Assembly: GCF_027359395.1 (NCBI RefSeq)
Contig: NZ_CP114778.1
Coordinates: 1,240,001-1,304,000 of the forward strand
DNA length: 64,000 nt
From: Prochlorococcus marinus str. MIT 1013
GTDB lineage: Bacteria; Cyanobacteriota; Cyanobacteriia; PCC-6307; Cyanobiaceae
Direction of reading: 5' to 3'
Every line of letters begins with the position of its first letter. The first letter of the stretch is position 1. Below are positions 19,048 to 29,299 of the stretch, piece by piece. A program made the translations under genes and the position numbers. The notes under the pieces were generated by a model. The model was not told the origin of the DNA, did not search any database, and saw only the letters and a list, made by a program, of their open reading frames with translations.

Positions 19048-20019
19048 ATGACTAAGAAAAAAATTGGGATTGGTTTTGGAACTTGGGCGTGGGGAAACAA
19101 GCTTGTTTGGGGCTACAAACCTGAAACAGATGATAGTTTACTTAAAAAAACTTTTTTTGATGCAATAGATGGAGGATTAGATCTTGTAGACAGTGCAGAT
19201 TCATACGGCACTGGAAGTTTATTTGGGCAAAGCGAAAAGCTGATCGGCAATTTCCTGGAAGAGTTACCCAAGAGAAATCTGAAAAAAATTACTGTCGCAA
19301 CAAAGCTCGCACCCTTTCCATGGAGAATTGGTCGGAATGGCCTAAATAAGGCTTTTGAAGAAAGTAATCAGCGTCTTAAAGGGAATATGACAAGAGTACA
19401 GCTTCATTGGAGTACTTATCGCTATGCTCCTTGGCAAGAAGAGCAATTACTAAATGGTCTAGGAGATTTATACGAGAAAGGTTTAATTAAAGAAATTGGG
19501 CTCTCTAATATTGGCCCCAAAAGACTAAGTTTTTTATTCCAAAAACTGAAAAAAAGAGGAATTAAAATTAATAGTATACAAATGCAACTTTCATTATTAA
19601 CGAAACCAACCTTGGAAGATGAAAAGATCAAAGATATATGTAATGAGAATGAAATTGAATACTTAGCCTATAGCCCATTAGGGCTGGGAATACTAACAGT
19701 TCCACCTAATAAATCTCCCAAGCCTAAAACTTTATTACGACAACAATTATTCCAAAGGATACTTCCAAAAACTATAGAATTGAGAACCTTAATAACTAAT
19801 ATTGGTAAAAAGTATTCAGCCTCCCCGGCTCAAGTTGCCTTGAATTGGGTGAGGTCTGATGGAGCTAAACCAATAGTAGGAATTCGTAATCCATTTCAAG
19901 CTAAAGATGCAATTTCTGCATTTAATTGGTCTTTAACTAAAAATGAAAAGGAAATTCTGGATTTTTATAGGAATAAATGTTTAGCAAATATGCCTCAAAA
20001 CCCTTTCACTAGTCCCTAA
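19048..20019 (+). CDS. Aldo/keto reductase
   Basis: A 323-residue NADPH-dependent oxidoreductase of the aldo/keto reductase (alpha/beta)8 barrel family. The catalytic Asp and Tyr lie in GLDLVDSADSYGTGS near residue 45-55, the Lys in ITVATKLAP near 88, and the His in RVQLHWSTYR near 118. The cofactor end shows IGLSNIGPKRL, AYSPLGLGIL and PIVGIRNPFQ. It resembles plant-type pyridoxal reductase-like and other cyanobacterial members, but the substrate cannot be read. It starts at ATG 19048, divergent from the Cys4 microprotein (50 bp between starts). Confidence 0.88.
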   Translation: MTKKKIGIGFGTWAWGNKLVWGYKPETDDSLLKKTFFDAIDGGLDLVDSADSYGTGSLFGQSEKLIGNFLEELPKRNLKKITVATKLAPFPWRIGRNGLNKAFEESNQRLKGNMTRVQLHWSTYRYAPWQEEQLLNGLGDLYEKGLIKEIGLSNIGPKRLSFLFQKLKKRGIKINSIQMQLSLLTKPTLEDEKIKDICNENEIEYLAYSPLGLGILTVPPNKSPKPKTLLRQQLFQRILPKTIELRTLITNIGKKYSASPAQVALNWVRSDGAKPIVGIRNPFQAKDAISAFNWSLTKNEKEILDFYRNKCLANMPQNPFTSP

Positions 20020-20025
20020 TAAAAT

Positions 20026-20658
20026 TTAAGTATCAGGGCTGACAATAACCTTCATTGAATCTGACGAGGTAGGAAGACTAATAACTTTTGCAGGAGGAAT
20101 TGGCAAGGAATTAGAGCTTTTTTCAATTGTTTCTTTCTCAGGCTCTGTTTCATCTTTAGAACAAGCTTCTAATGCTTCTCTCAACAACGAATCAAAAGTT
20201 GCACCTGGCAATCTATGCCTAGCAACTTCAAGGAATGTGAGTGGTAAAGATTCAGATGCCGCATCTTTTAATGCAGGATTATTTTTTCGATGCTCTTGTT
20301 CGTCTTGAATGGCTCGAATAAATCTAAGAGTGACTTCGTGTTTAGTAGAGGCCTTAATTAAAGTATCGTTGTCTCTTTGACCATTAATTGCTTCTTGTTC
20401 TAAATCATTAATTCTGCTCTCTAAACTAGTAAGCACTTCATCAGCTTCCTTACCAATGTGTGAAAGCTGTCCATCAGACAAATTTGGTAAATCAGCTACA
20501 TAAACTTTTCCATGATCTCTAAGAGTGAGGAAAGTTGGTCTTGGCCCTCCATTTTGTCGCATGCCCAATTCTGGTTGTCCTCCTAAAGGCTTTCTCGGAG
20601 GGGTTGGACCTGCAGAACTTCTCCTACGCGTCAAACGCTGTTGATTTTCAAAAGGCAT
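20026..20658 (-). CDS. Conserved cyanobacterial hypothetical protein
   Basis: A 210-residue soluble protein. The first 40 residues are basic and Pro/Gly-rich (RRRSSAGPTPPRKPLGG) and probably disordered. A conserved-looking block follows, with FLTLRDHGKVYVADLPNLSD, a predicted coiled coil at about 65-100 and an alpha-helical FLEVARHRLPGATFDSLLRE. The tail is acidic then Pro/Ser-rich. I do not recognise a named family. It converges on the aldo/keto reductase gene with a 6-bp gap and starts at ATG 20658. Confidence 0.65.
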   Translation of the reverse strand: MPFENQQRLTRRRSSAGPTPPRKPLGGQPELGMRQNGGPRPTFLTLRDHGKVYVADLPNLSDGQLSHIGKEADEVLTSLESRINDLEQEAINGQRDNDTLIKASTKHEVTLRFIRAIQDEQEHRKNNPALKDAASESLPLTFLEVARHRLPGATFDSLLREALEACSKDETEPEKETIEKSSNSLPIPPAKVISLPTSSDSMKVIVSPDT

Positions 20659-20818
20659 AGAGCTAATTAAGATCTAACTTCGCATTACCCGAACTAATAT
20701 TCGGCTTGCGTTTTTTTACATCTTACTGTTTTTTACCGATATAGAAAATCTTTTTTAACCTTCATTTAATTTGTTCAAAAACTATACTCCAAAATTTCAT
20801 AAAACTAGGCTTATAACC

Positions 20819-21859
20819 TCAACAAGGTATTCCAATAATATCTATATCCTTTGAATTATTTGAACTTTCAACAACTTTTCCTATATTCCAGGCTTGAAAA
20901 TCATTTTTAATACATATTTCTAAAACAGAATGCACTGCATTTTTAGGAACAATTAAACAAAAACCTATACCCATATTAAACGTATTCCAAAGATCAATTT
21001 CAGGAATATCTCCAGCATTTTGCAACCAATTAAAGATTTCAGAGATTTCCCAACTAGTTATATCCAAATGTGGTAATAAACCAGAAGGAAAAATTCTAGG
21101 AAGATTCTCAGGCAATCCTCCACCTGTTATGTGCGTCATTCCATGAACTGGGAAATTCTCTCTCAACAATTTCTCAACAAGTTGAACATAAATTGCGGTT
21201 GGCTCTAATAAAGATGTAATCAAGTTCCTTTGATTGTTCCCATAAAGAGTATTTTCATCCACATTCGCCATGGAAAGTACTTTACGAACAAGACTAAAAC
21301 CATTGCTATGAAGTCCATTACTTTTGATCCCAATAATCTGATCTTCAGAATTAATTTGCGTGCCATCTATCAAGTGATTATATTCAACAATACCAACACA
21401 AAAACCTGCCAGATCATATCTTCCATTGGGATAAAAACCTGGCATTTCAGCAGTTTCACCTCCCACAAGAGAACAATCAGATTGACTACAGCCTTCAGCA
21501 ATTCCCTCTATCACTTCAGCCAAAGAATCGGGAGTCAACTTTCCGCTTGCGATGTAATCGAGAAAAAATAAGGGTCGCGCGCCATTAGTTATTACATCAT
21601 TGACGCACATCGCAACCAGATCTATTCCAACGCCAAAATGACAACCATATTGCTGAGCTAATTCTAATTTTGTACCAACACCATCTGTCCCTGATACCAA
21701 GACTGGACTTTCATAGCCTTTTGGAATTCTTATACATCCTCCAAAACCTCCCAACCCTCCTATTACCTCACTTTTATGAGTTTTTTCAACGCATGATTTA
21801 ATTCTCTCCACAAAGGCTCTTCCAGCAGTAACATCAACTCCCGCAGTTTTGTAATCCAT
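20819..21859 (-). CDS. purM: Phosphoribosylformylglycinamidine cyclo-ligase
   Basis: PurM (AIR synthetase) closes the imidazole ring in step five of purine synthesis, using ATP. The 346-residue protein shows the ATP-binding [16 protein letters not shown], the [20 protein letters not shown] block, [11 protein letters not shown] and [13 protein letters not shown]. Length is normal. It starts at ATG 21859, divergent from panC-cmk. The C-terminal residues end in Cys. Confidence 0.97.
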   Translation of the reverse strand: MDYKTAGVDVTAGRAFVERIKSCVEKTHKSEVIGGLGGFGGCIRIPKGYESPVLVSGTDGVGTKLELAQQYGCHFGVGIDLVAMCVNDVITNGARPLFFLDYIASGKLTPDSLAEVIEGIAEGCSQSDCSLVGGETAEMPGFYPNGRYDLAGFCVGIVEYNHLIDGTQINSEDQIIGIKSNGLHSNGFSLVRKVLSMANVDENTLYGNNQRNLITSLLEPTAIYVQLVEKLLRENFPVHGMTHITGGGLPENLPRIFPSGLLPHLDITSWEISEIFNWLQNAGDIPEIDLWNTFNMGIGFCLIVPKNAVHSVLEICIKNDFQAWNIGKVVESSNNSKDIDIIGIPC

Positions 21860-21981
21860 CAGTAAAAAGCTTTCTTATTCAAAAGATTGAACCCTAATAT
21901 GAAATCCATATGGGATCAGTATGCAATCAACTTATTTCATTTCAATCATAAGTTTATGAAATTAATTTATTTACAAACATA

Positions 21982-23532
21982 GTGGTACAAAAAATCTTCC
22001 AAACTAATGCTGAATTAAGAGAATGGCTCAGTAAACAAAATTCAGCAATAATTTTCATCCCTACTATGGGCGGACTTCATCCTGGCCATCAATATTTAAT
22101 TCAGAAAGCAAAAAAAAGAAAAACAAAAAAAATTCAAATTATTCTTGTAAGTATTTTTATAAATCCATTGCAATTTGGAAAGGATGAAGACTACAAAAAA
22201 TATCCCAAAAATATAAGTCAAGATGCTGAATTAGCTTTTAATGCTGGAGCAGATGCAATTTGGGCTCCAGATTATTTTGAAGTTTTTCCTGGGGGAGAAA
22301 ATTCACATTTTAAAATTCAAGTTCCTCAAACATTACATGATCGATTATGTGGAGCAGAGAGGCCAGGACATTTTGATGGAGTTGCAACAGTTATTATTCG
22401 TCTTATCAGAATTATCAGACCAGAGAAACTAATCCTGGGAGAAAAAGACTGGCAACAATTGATTATTATTAGAAAGCTGTTTCAAGAACTATCCATACCT
22501 ATAAAAATTGAATCCTATTCCACACAAAGAGACCAAAGTGGATTTGCTTATAGTTCAAGGAATTCTTATCTGAGCGATTCTGAAAGAGTCAATGCTCAAT
22601 CATTACCTAAAGCAATCCAAATAGCAAAAACAGAATTTGAGAAAGATAAAATAATAAACCTCAGAAAAATAGCTTCTATACTTAAAGAAAACAATTTAAA
22701 AATTGAATATCTAAAAGTCGTAGATCCATTTTCATTAAAAGAAACAGAAAATATAAATAGACTGTGCCTTTTGGCAGCAGCAGTAAAATGTGGATCTACG
22801 AGGCTAATTGATCACACTTTTCTTATGCAACGAAAACCAATTATTGCAATTGATGGTCCAGCTGGTGCAGGTAAAAGCACAGTAACTAAAGCATTTGCTA
22901 AACAACTTGGTTTTATTTATTTAGATACTGGCGCAATGTATCGAGCGGTGACTTGGTTGATAATAAGCAATGCAATAAATCCAAGTGATCAAGCGGAAAT
23001 CAAAAATAACTTGAAAGATTCAAAATTAGAATTTAAAAACTCAAGCTTGGGTGAGCAAAAAATATTGATAAATAATATTGACGTAACAGAGAAGATACGA
23101 TCCCCAAAAGTAACTTCAATGGTTTCTGAAATTGCCAAACAACAATATGTAAGAGATTTACTCACAAAACAACAACAGGTTATTGGAGAAGAAGGAGGTT
23201 TAGTTGCGGAAGGAAGAGACATTGGCACAGCAGTTTTCCCAAATGCAGATATAAAAATCTTTCTAACAGCTACTCCAAAAGAAAGAGCAAAACGAAGATC
23301 TATTGACTTAGAAAAAAGAGGTTATGAATACTCAAGCATTGAAGATCTTGAAAAAGAAATTGAAGAAAGAGATAAGCAAGATAGTGAAAGAGAAATCGCC
23401 CCCTTAAAAAAAGCTCATGACGCGGTAGAAATTTGTACTGATGGAATGAATATTGAAGAAGTTTTAGAAGAACTAATTTATATTTTTAGATCAAAAATTC
23501 CAGAAGAGGTTTGGGCTACCCCTAATCTATAA
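21982..23532 (+). CDS. panC/cmk: Bifunctional pantoate-beta-alanine ligase / cytidylate kinase
   Basis: Two enzymes are fused. Residues 1-280 are PanC, which makes pantothenate from pantoate and beta-alanine: PTMGGLHPGHQYLI carries the HIGH-like motif, and RLCGAERPGHFDGVATVI and ILGEKDWQQL follow. Residues 287-510 are a cytidylate kinase: AIDGPAGAGKSTVTKAFA is the P-loop, followed by YLDTGAMYRAVTW and AEGRDIGTAVFPNA. This fusion is usual in cyanobacteria. The start is GTG 21982. The 3' end overlaps the convergent phosphatase gene by 11 bp. Confidence 0.96.
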   Translation: MVQKIFQTNAELREWLSKQNSAIIFIPTMGGLHPGHQYLIQKAKKRKTKKIQIILVSIFINPLQFGKDEDYKKYPKNISQDAELAFNAGADAIWAPDYFEVFPGGENSHFKIQVPQTLHDRLCGAERPGHFDGVATVIIRLIRIIRPEKLILGEKDWQQLIIIRKLFQELSIPIKIESYSTQRDQSGFAYSSRNSYLSDSERVNAQSLPKAIQIAKTEFEKDKIINLRKIASILKENNLKIEYLKVVDPFSLKETENINRLCLLAAAVKCGSTRLIDHTFLMQRKPIIAIDGPAGAGKSTVTKAFAKQLGFIYLDTGAMYRAVTWLIISNAINPSDQAEIKNNLKDSKLEFKNSSLGEQKILINNIDVTEKIRSPKVTSMVSEIAKQQYVRDLLTKQQQVIGEEGGLVAEGRDIGTAVFPNADIKIFLTATPKERAKRRSIDLEKRGYEYSSIEDLEKEIEERDKQDSEREIAPLKKAHDAVEICTDGMNIEEVLEELIYIFRSKIPEEVWATPNL

Positions 23533-23995
23533 GACTATCTATCAATTCATCAATAGCATCATTCAATAAATCCAGAACCTTTTCAAAGCCATTTTGACCA
23601 CCATAATAAGGATCTGGGACTTCATCTAATTGAGAGTTTTTTGAGTAACTTAGAATAAGCTTTATTTTAGAATTTACTGGATTCATATCATCTTTAGTTA
23701 ATGATTTAACAGCCTCAAAATTATCTTTATCCATAACAAGAATCTGATCAAATTCATACAAATCATTTTCTTCTATCTGTCTCGATCTACTTGTCAGTTC
23801 AATACCCCTAGATAATGCTGTTGCACGCATTCTTCTATCAGGCAGGTTCCCGACATGCCAACTACCAGTTCCTGCGGAATCAACTACAAAAAAATTTTCT
23901 AATTCTCTTTCTTTAATTTTTTGATTAAAAATTCCCTCAGCTGCAGGAGATCGACAAATATTTCCCAAGCAAACAAAGAGAATTTTTTTTACCAT
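23522..23995 (-). CDS. Low-molecular-weight protein-tyrosine phosphatase
   Basis: A 157-residue LMW-PTP. The P-loop CLGNICRSPAAEG (C-x5-R-S) lies at residues 9-16 and the general acid Asp in DEVPDPYYGG near 126, all intact. Bacterial members dephosphorylate tyrosine kinases of polysaccharide export or arginine-phosphorylated proteins; the partner here is unknown. It starts at ATG 23995, 18 bp after pebB's stop lies upstream, and converges on panC-cmk with an 11-bp overlap. Confidence 0.92.
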   Translation of the reverse strand: MVKKILFVCLGNICRSPAAEGIFNQKIKERELENFFVVDSAGTGSWHVGNLPDRRMRATALSRGIELTSRSRQIEENDLYEFDQILVMDKDNFEAVKSLTKDDMNPVNSKIKLILSYSKNSQLDEVPDPYYGGQNGFEKVLDLLNDAIDELIDSLID

Positions 23996-24013
23996 TTTTT
24001 TAATGTCTTTACT

Positions 24014-24790
24014 TTACTTTAGGTCAAAAAGAATATTATTTATATAGCTTTCAGTCCATAGCTCCCCAAAAAAGCCTCGTAACATCCCTCTTGCAGGATC
24101 TTTTTCCGCTCGATATCGCATATATTTTTTCTGACCATTTAATAATTGAGAAGATCTTTCCTTAGAAATCATCTTTGCATCTCTGACTAAATCTAAGAAA
24201 CAATTCAAGTATTCATCAAATGCAGGTTTAATTATCTGACTAATTAATTTGTCACCTTCTTCGCCTAATGAAATTCTAGACCAAAGAAAAGCTGGTGAAA
24301 AGTATTGTCTAGCCTCAGAAGGGATATGACCACCCAAAGGAAGTTTAGATTGCCATTTTGCATGTATGGGTTTTAATTTATCCCAAACATATTTAGTGTG
24401 AATTGTATCATTTTTCAAAGCAGGTTGAAGATCTAATGCAATAAGATGTCCATTTGGAAGTGTTACAAAATCGGCTCCAAAAAAAGGTAAATCATAATTA
24501 TTTAAAGGTGAAATTACCAAATTCATGACAGAAGTAATTTCACCAGCTTGCATGCAAGCACATCTAGCCTGTCGTATTTTGTTTGTCTTTAAACCCCATG
24601 TTTCCAAAATAACTTTTTTAGGATTAGACCTTGAACCAAAAGAAGACTCTCTAAAAAGAAAATCATTCTCTATTTGATAAGGTTTAGGTTCAAAAATAGA
24701 AAATGCCTTAATAGTTTCATCTAAGAAAGCAGACCAACGCCAATTATAAATTGAAATAGGCTCAAGACTATTTTTTCGTTTAATTTGCAT
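24014..24790 (-). CDS. pebB: Phycoerythrobilin:ferredoxin oxidoreductase
   Basis: PebB reduces 15,16-dihydrobiliverdin to phycoerythrobilin with electrons from ferredoxin. The 258-residue protein is a ferredoxin-dependent bilin reductase: LPFFGADFVTLPNGHLIALDLQP carries the conserved active-site Asp, and the C-terminal RYRAEKDPARGMLRGFFGE is the family tail. It is second in a pebA-pebB pair with a 7-bp gap, downstream of heme oxygenase, which makes biliverdin. The order and pairing separate PebB from PcyA. Confidence 0.93.
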   Translation of the reverse strand: MQIKRKNSLEPISIYNWRWSAFLDETIKAFSIFEPKPYQIENDFLFRESSFGSRSNPKKVILETWGLKTNKIRQARCACMQAGEITSVMNLVISPLNNYDLPFFGADFVTLPNGHLIALDLQPALKNDTIHTKYVWDKLKPIHAKWQSKLPLGGHIPSEARQYFSPAFLWSRISLGEEGDKLISQIIKPAFDEYLNCFLDLVRDAKMISKERSSQLLNGQKKYMRYRAEKDPARGMLRGFFGELWTESYINNILFDLK

Positions 24791-24797
24791 TTAAAAA

Positions 24798-25520
24798 CTA
24801 AAATGAAGAATTAATATTTTCTAGGCTTAATGGAAATAAAAACTCTTTCATATATTTCTCTGACCATTCTTTACCAAAAAAGCTAGAAAATAAACCATGA
24901 GCTGGATCTTTTTCAGCACTATATTTATCATAATCTATATGCAATAATTTGACCTCATGAGATTTAATATAATTTTTATTAGCTTTAGATAAATCAAGAT
25001 TTACCCAATAATATTTAAGAAAAGAGCTAAAAACTTTTGGTAAAATATTTTCAGCTTCAAAAATATCACCCTTGCAAAATAGAGCCCATGGAGAGAAATA
25101 CTTGGTTGGATCATATATATTACTCTTCATTTCAAAATCAAACTCATTAAAACATTTTTTAAGGCTTTTCAAGCCATCAAAGTATCTATCAAAATATTTT
25201 TTATCTTGTACAAGAGGCTGAAAATCAAGAATTGCAACTAGCTTTTCTTTTTTTTCAAACCACAAGAGGTCAATACCCATAATTGGCATATCATTTTGAT
25301 GATGAGGATAAGCAACTGAATTTAATACTTGAAGACGGTCACCTGCATTCAATCTAGTCACTCTCCATCTTCGAAATTCAGGAACATCCCATAACCAGCT
25401 ATTCAATTTGCAATTGCCGTTTGTAGAAACACGTTCACAAAATTCATTCGGAACAAACAACTTCTTACCGCCATGTTCAAGAATATCTCTTGTCAACTCA
25501 CTTAAAAGATTATCAAACAT
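24798..25520 (-). CDS. pebA: 15,16-dihydrobiliverdin:ferredoxin oxidoreductase
   Basis: PebA carries out the first two-electron reduction of biliverdin IX-alpha to 15,16-dihydrobiliverdin and passes it to PebB. The 240-residue protein has PIMGIDLLWFEKKEKLVAILDFQPL with the active-site Asp and the family tail KYSAEKDPAHGLFSSFFGKEW. A strong Shine-Dalgarno sequence AAGGAGAT at 25529-25536 precedes ATG 25520. A 159-bp gap separates it from ho1, leaving room for its own promoter. Confidence 0.93.
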   Translation of the reverse strand: MFDNLLSELTRDILEHGGKKLFVPNEFCERVSTNGNCKLNSWLWDVPEFRRWRVTRLNAGDRLQVLNSVAYPHHQNDMPIMGIDLLWFEKKEKLVAILDFQPLVQDKKYFDRYFDGLKSLKKCFNEFDFEMKSNIYDPTKYFSPWALFCKGDIFEAENILPKVFSSFLKYYWVNLDLSKANKNYIKSHEVKLLHIDYDKYSAEKDPAHGLFSSFFGKEWSEKYMKEFLFPLSLENINSSF

Positions 25521-25679
25521 ATACCTTCATCTCCTTAGATAATTGAATAATTCACTCACACTTAAGGTAATGAAACCAGGTAAAAAAAATAAATACAAAA
25601 CTTTTTTACGATCCTAATAGATATCTTAATAGATACTGAATATAAATAAAGCGATATCCTTGAGAAAATATAAATTTCA

Positions 25680-26387
25680 TTACTCCGTACTACCTTTTCG
25701 CTTTTTATTTGCAAAAAATCTAAATAAAACCTTGCCTAAAGCAGCAACTAAATTTCCTTCTAATTCATTAAAAATATCCATATTATATTTAAAAGATCTA
25801 TTAGCCTCTTCTATAATTGAATCTGCTATCTTTTGATCAATCGGAAGATTATCTAAAGTATTTCTATACTTAATTTTAAATTCTTTTTCATCTCTGATTT
25901 CCTCAAAAATATAGAAACTAAGTCCCTCATCATCATGTAAATTCATAGCTTTTTTAGTGATGGTTTTCAAAAGCTGTCCACCAGACAAGTCACCTATATA
26001 TCTGCTGTAATGATGCCCAATTAAAAGTTCAGGATTATCTTTGGCGATTTCTCTAATTCTTGCTTCATATTCAATAGCTGGCTTGGAGGGCTTGACCAAT
26101 TCAGACCAATTACTACCAAAGTAAAACGACAAATCTTGCTCCAATTTTTCCTTGCGAAAAAGCTCTTTAAATCCAATTGGAGAAATTATCGGATGTGAGT
26201 TTTCACAAAGTTTTCCAATCTCTTCCTCCATAGCAGAATACACAAAATATAAATCAGCTAATAAATTTCTATATGAGGACTTATCAACTACTCCCTTAAG
26301 AAAACAACTTATAAAACCTGTATTTTCAGCCATCGTATGAGACTTTTTAGTCCCTTCACGAAGTTGCCTAGCTAAGGCTACTGCCAT
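25680..26387 (-). CDS. ho1: Heme oxygenase
   Basis: Heme oxygenase opens heme to biliverdin IX-alpha, iron and CO using ferredoxin. The 235-residue protein shows the proximal His in REGTKKSHTMAENT (near residue 16), the distal-helix HHYSRYIGDLSGGQLLK with its Gly pair, and a typical helical fold. It supplies substrate to the downstream pebA and pebB genes. It starts at ATG 26387, 79 bp from the divergent icd gene. Confidence 0.96.
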   Translation of the reverse strand: MAVALARQLREGTKKSHTMAENTGFISCFLKGVVDKSSYRNLLADLYFVYSAMEEEIGKLCENSHPIISPIGFKELFRKEKLEQDLSFYFGSNWSELVKPSKPAIEYEARIREIAKDNPELLIGHHYSRYIGDLSGGQLLKTITKKAMNLHDDEGLSFYIFEEIRDEKEFKIKYRNTLDNLPIDQKIADSIIEEANRSFKYNMDIFNELEGNLVAALGKVLFRFFANKKRKGSTE

Positions 26388-26466
26388 GAGTTCAAAATCA
26401 TTTAATCAAAACTTACCACTTAGACATAAGCTCAACACTAGATCTATTAATCGCTGAATAAAAATT

Positions 26467-27891
26467 ATGGAAAATTTTGAAAAACTCACTGCTCCATCAG
26501 AAGGCCAAAGGATTACTTTTGTGGATGGAAACCCAGTAGTCCCAGACCATCCAATCATTCCGTTTATCAGAGGTGATGGAACAGGGATAGATATTTGGCC
26601 TGCTACACAATTAGTAATCGATAAAGCTATTGAAAAAGCTTATGGGAGAAATCGATCCATTGAATGGTTCAAAATCTATGCAGGTGATGAAGCTTGCGAC
26701 TTATATGGAACATATCAATACTTGCCAAACGACACTCTTGAGGCGATAAGAACTTATGGGATAGCAATCAAAGGACCTTTAACTACGCCTGTAGGGGGAG
26801 GGATTAGATCTTTAAACGTATCTCTAAGACAGATTTTTGATTTATATTCATGCGTTAGACCTTGTAAATATTACGAAGGGACACCAAGCCCTCATAAGAA
26901 GCCGCAAGATTTAGATGTAATTGTTTATCGAGAAAATACCGAAGATATTTATATGGGCATTGAATGGGAGTCTGATGATCCCGAATGCATCAAATTGATT
27001 AATCAACTCAATAATGAAATAATTCCAGCCAGCCAAAAACTAAAAAACAGGAAAATTCCTATCGGAGCAGGAATAGGAATTAAACCGGTTAGCAAAAGTG
27101 GTAGTCAAAGACATATCAGACGAGCAATTAAACATGCACTCAACCTTGAAGGGAACAAAAGACATGTGACCTTAGTTCATAAGGGAAACATCATGAAGTT
27201 TACTGAAGGAGCTTTCAGAGATTGGGGATACGAATTAGCAACCACAGAATTCAGGAACGAATGCGTAACCGAGAGAGAAAGTTGGATTTTAGATAACTTA
27301 GAAAAAAATCCTCGCATCTCCAACGAAGAGAATGCTGAGTTGATTGATCCAGGTTTTTCATCTCTAACAAAAGAGAAAAAGCAAGATATTTGTGATGAAG
27401 TTTGTTCAGTTCTAACCAATATTGGAAGTAGTCATGGCAATGGGAAATGGAAGGAGATGGTGATGGTTGATGACCGAATAGCAGATAGTATTTTTCAACA
27501 AATTCAAACTCGTCCTCAAGAGTATTCCATACTTGCCACTCTCAATCTCAATGGCGACTATATATCAGATGCGGCCGCAGCAATCGTTGGTGGACTGGGG
27601 ATGGCACCAGGAGCAAACATTGGAGATACGGCGGCTATCTTCGAAGCCACTCATGGAACAGCTCCAAAACATGCAGGCTTGGACAGAATCAATCCAGGTT
27701 CAGTAATACTAAGTGGAGTAATGATGCTGGAATATTTAGGTTGGAATGAGGCAGCAAAATTAATTACAAATGGATTGAGCAAATCTATTTCAGATAAAAA
27801 AGTTACTTATGATCTTGCACGATTAATGGAACCACGCGTAGAGCCTCTTAGTTGTAGTGATTTTGCTAAATCGATTGTTGAAAGATTTTAA
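26467..27891 (+). CDS. icd: NADP-dependent isocitrate dehydrogenase
   Basis: ICD oxidatively decarboxylates isocitrate to 2-oxoglutarate, the carbon skeleton for ammonium assimilation and the nitrogen-status signal in cyanobacteria. The 474-residue protein has GDGTGIDIWPATQLVID, the substrate Ser in GGGIRSLNVSLRQIFDLY, RENTEDIYMGIEW, HKGNIMKFTEGAF and the cofactor segment FEATHGTAPKHAG with DAAAAIVGGLGMAPGAN. The insertion around residues 270-320 is a cyanobacterial trait. It starts at ATG 26467. Confidence 0.97.
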   Translation: MENFEKLTAPSEGQRITFVDGNPVVPDHPIIPFIRGDGTGIDIWPATQLVIDKAIEKAYGRNRSIEWFKIYAGDEACDLYGTYQYLPNDTLEAIRTYGIAIKGPLTTPVGGGIRSLNVSLRQIFDLYSCVRPCKYYEGTPSPHKKPQDLDVIVYRENTEDIYMGIEWESDDPECIKLINQLNNEIIPASQKLKNRKIPIGAGIGIKPVSKSGSQRHIRRAIKHALNLEGNKRHVTLVHKGNIMKFTEGAFRDWGYELATTEFRNECVTERESWILDNLEKNPRISNEENAELIDPGFSSLTKEKKQDICDEVCSVLTNIGSSHGNGKWKEMVMVDDRIADSIFQQIQTRPQEYSILATLNLNGDYISDAAAAIVGGLGMAPGANIGDTAAIFEATHGTAPKHAGLDRINPGSVILSGVMMLEYLGWNEAAKLITNGLSKSISDKKVTYDLARLMEPRVEPLSCSDFAKSIVERF

Positions 27892-27917
27892 TTAAATATT
27901 TTTTAGTCTTTGAACAA

Positions 27918-29270
27918 TTAAGAATTTGACTCCATCAATCTAAATGATTCTAGAAGTGTTTTCTCATTGCCTAGATTACCTGGAAAAGTAACAACTGGTA
28001 AATCATATTGATTAGATTTACTTGTTACTATTGACAATCCTGGTAATATCTGGCCTTTTAAATCTACTTGATTATAATTCAACCCTTTTTGAAGCAAGAG
28101 TTGTGTTGTAATACCTCCTTTACTAATAATATAACCTAACTTATTAGTTATTTTTCCAACTAGAATTGCCATAAACTCTGCAAGTTCCAATCCAAAATTC
28201 ATTCTTTTAGAGTCAGAAGAAAACTTCATTTCTTCTCGAGAAGTATATAAAACAGGTACTTTTTTTATATTCAAAATATCATCTATTTTCGATAACAAAA
28301 TATCCTCAAGATCTAAGATTGCCTGTTGCCAATCTCCTAAAGTAAAAATATCAGCTAATTTACTGACTGGTATTTCTAAACCTTCACAGGAATTATCTTT
28401 CAATAAAACCTCTAATTGATCTGTCGCTAATTTCACATAGGAGCCTACCATTATCAAACCCGACTTATCTTTAAAATCATTATTTTTCGATTTTAAAGAT
28501 ACTAAATCTGCAGTATTTTGAGGGTTAGGTGGTAAACCAGATAAAGAATTGATAAAGCTTGCTGCTGTTCTAAAAAGAAATCTTTTTTCTTTAGAAACTA
28601 CTTTAATCGCCCTTGCGAATGTTTCTAAATGATGCGGTAATTTAGCATCCACAACTACTGAAATATTATTTTCTAATTTAGATAAGAAGCTTAAAAGAGA
28701 TTTAAAACCATCTTCATTATTAAAAGCCATATCTAATTGTTTAATTTCAACGTGCAAGATATTTTCCGCCTGTATCTTTCCAAAACTTTTTTCTTCAATC
28801 CATTTAGCTAAATCACTAGTGGAAAATCCAAAGATATTATCATGACCAAAATCAGTAGTATGGACAGGTATCCCATTTAGATAATGAATGCCGTTTTCAG
28901 TTGTTCTTCCACCTTCAAAAAAAGCTGGAATGTGAAATGTTGCATGAAATGGTCCTAATTCTTCCGCAAGAATTTCAGGTTCCAACACGCCATGACCACG
29001 TAATGTTGAATCACCTCTACTAATATAAAAATAATCATCTTTGGAATATCCTTGTCTTAAAAAAAACTTCTTAATAGATGAGCATATTTCTCTAGTTTTC
29101 TTAACAGCTAAAACAGAAGATAAAGATCTTGTGTTCGCAAGTATAAATATTAAAGACGAAGATTTTGTAAATGCTTGCTCTAGAGTTTTTTCATCCCAAT
29201 TTAATAATAATGGGCATCCATAAACAGTTTGAGATCCAGTTGGATCATCATCAAAAATAATTATTTTCAT
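27918..29270 (-). CDS. Four-carbon acid sugar kinase family protein (DUF1537)
   Basis: The 450-residue protein begins IIIFDDDPTGSQTVYG, the DDxTGS substrate-binding motif of the DUF1537 family, with YISRGDSTLRGH and HIPAFFEGGRTTENG in the N-terminal domain. The C-terminal nucleotide domain shows LIMVGSYVKLATDQLE and IISKGGITTQLLL. Characterised members phosphorylate 3-oxo-tetronate, D-threonate or D-erythronate in catabolic loci. It is preceded at 29 bp on the same strand by an FMN hydroxyacid oxidase, suggesting a two-gene unit. The true substrate is unknown. Confidence 0.85.
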   Translation of the reverse strand: MKIIIFDDDPTGSQTVYGCPLLLNWDEKTLEQAFTKSSSLIFILANTRSLSSVLAVKKTREICSSIKKFFLRQGYSKDDYFYISRGDSTLRGHGVLEPEILAEELGPFHATFHIPAFFEGGRTTENGIHYLNGIPVHTTDFGHDNIFGFSTSDLAKWIEEKSFGKIQAENILHVEIKQLDMAFNNEDGFKSLLSFLSKLENNISVVVDAKLPHHLETFARAIKVVSKEKRFLFRTAASFINSLSGLPPNPQNTADLVSLKSKNNDFKDKSGLIMVGSYVKLATDQLEVLLKDNSCEGLEIPVSKLADIFTLGDWQQAILDLEDILLSKIDDILNIKKVPVLYTSREEMKFSSDSKRMNFGLELAEFMAILVGKITNKLGYIISKGGITTQLLLQKGLNYNQVDLKGQILPGLSIVTSKSNQYDLPVVTFPGNLGNEKTLLESFRLMESNS

Positions 29271-29299
29271 GAAAAATAATCTATTGTTTACTCAACGAT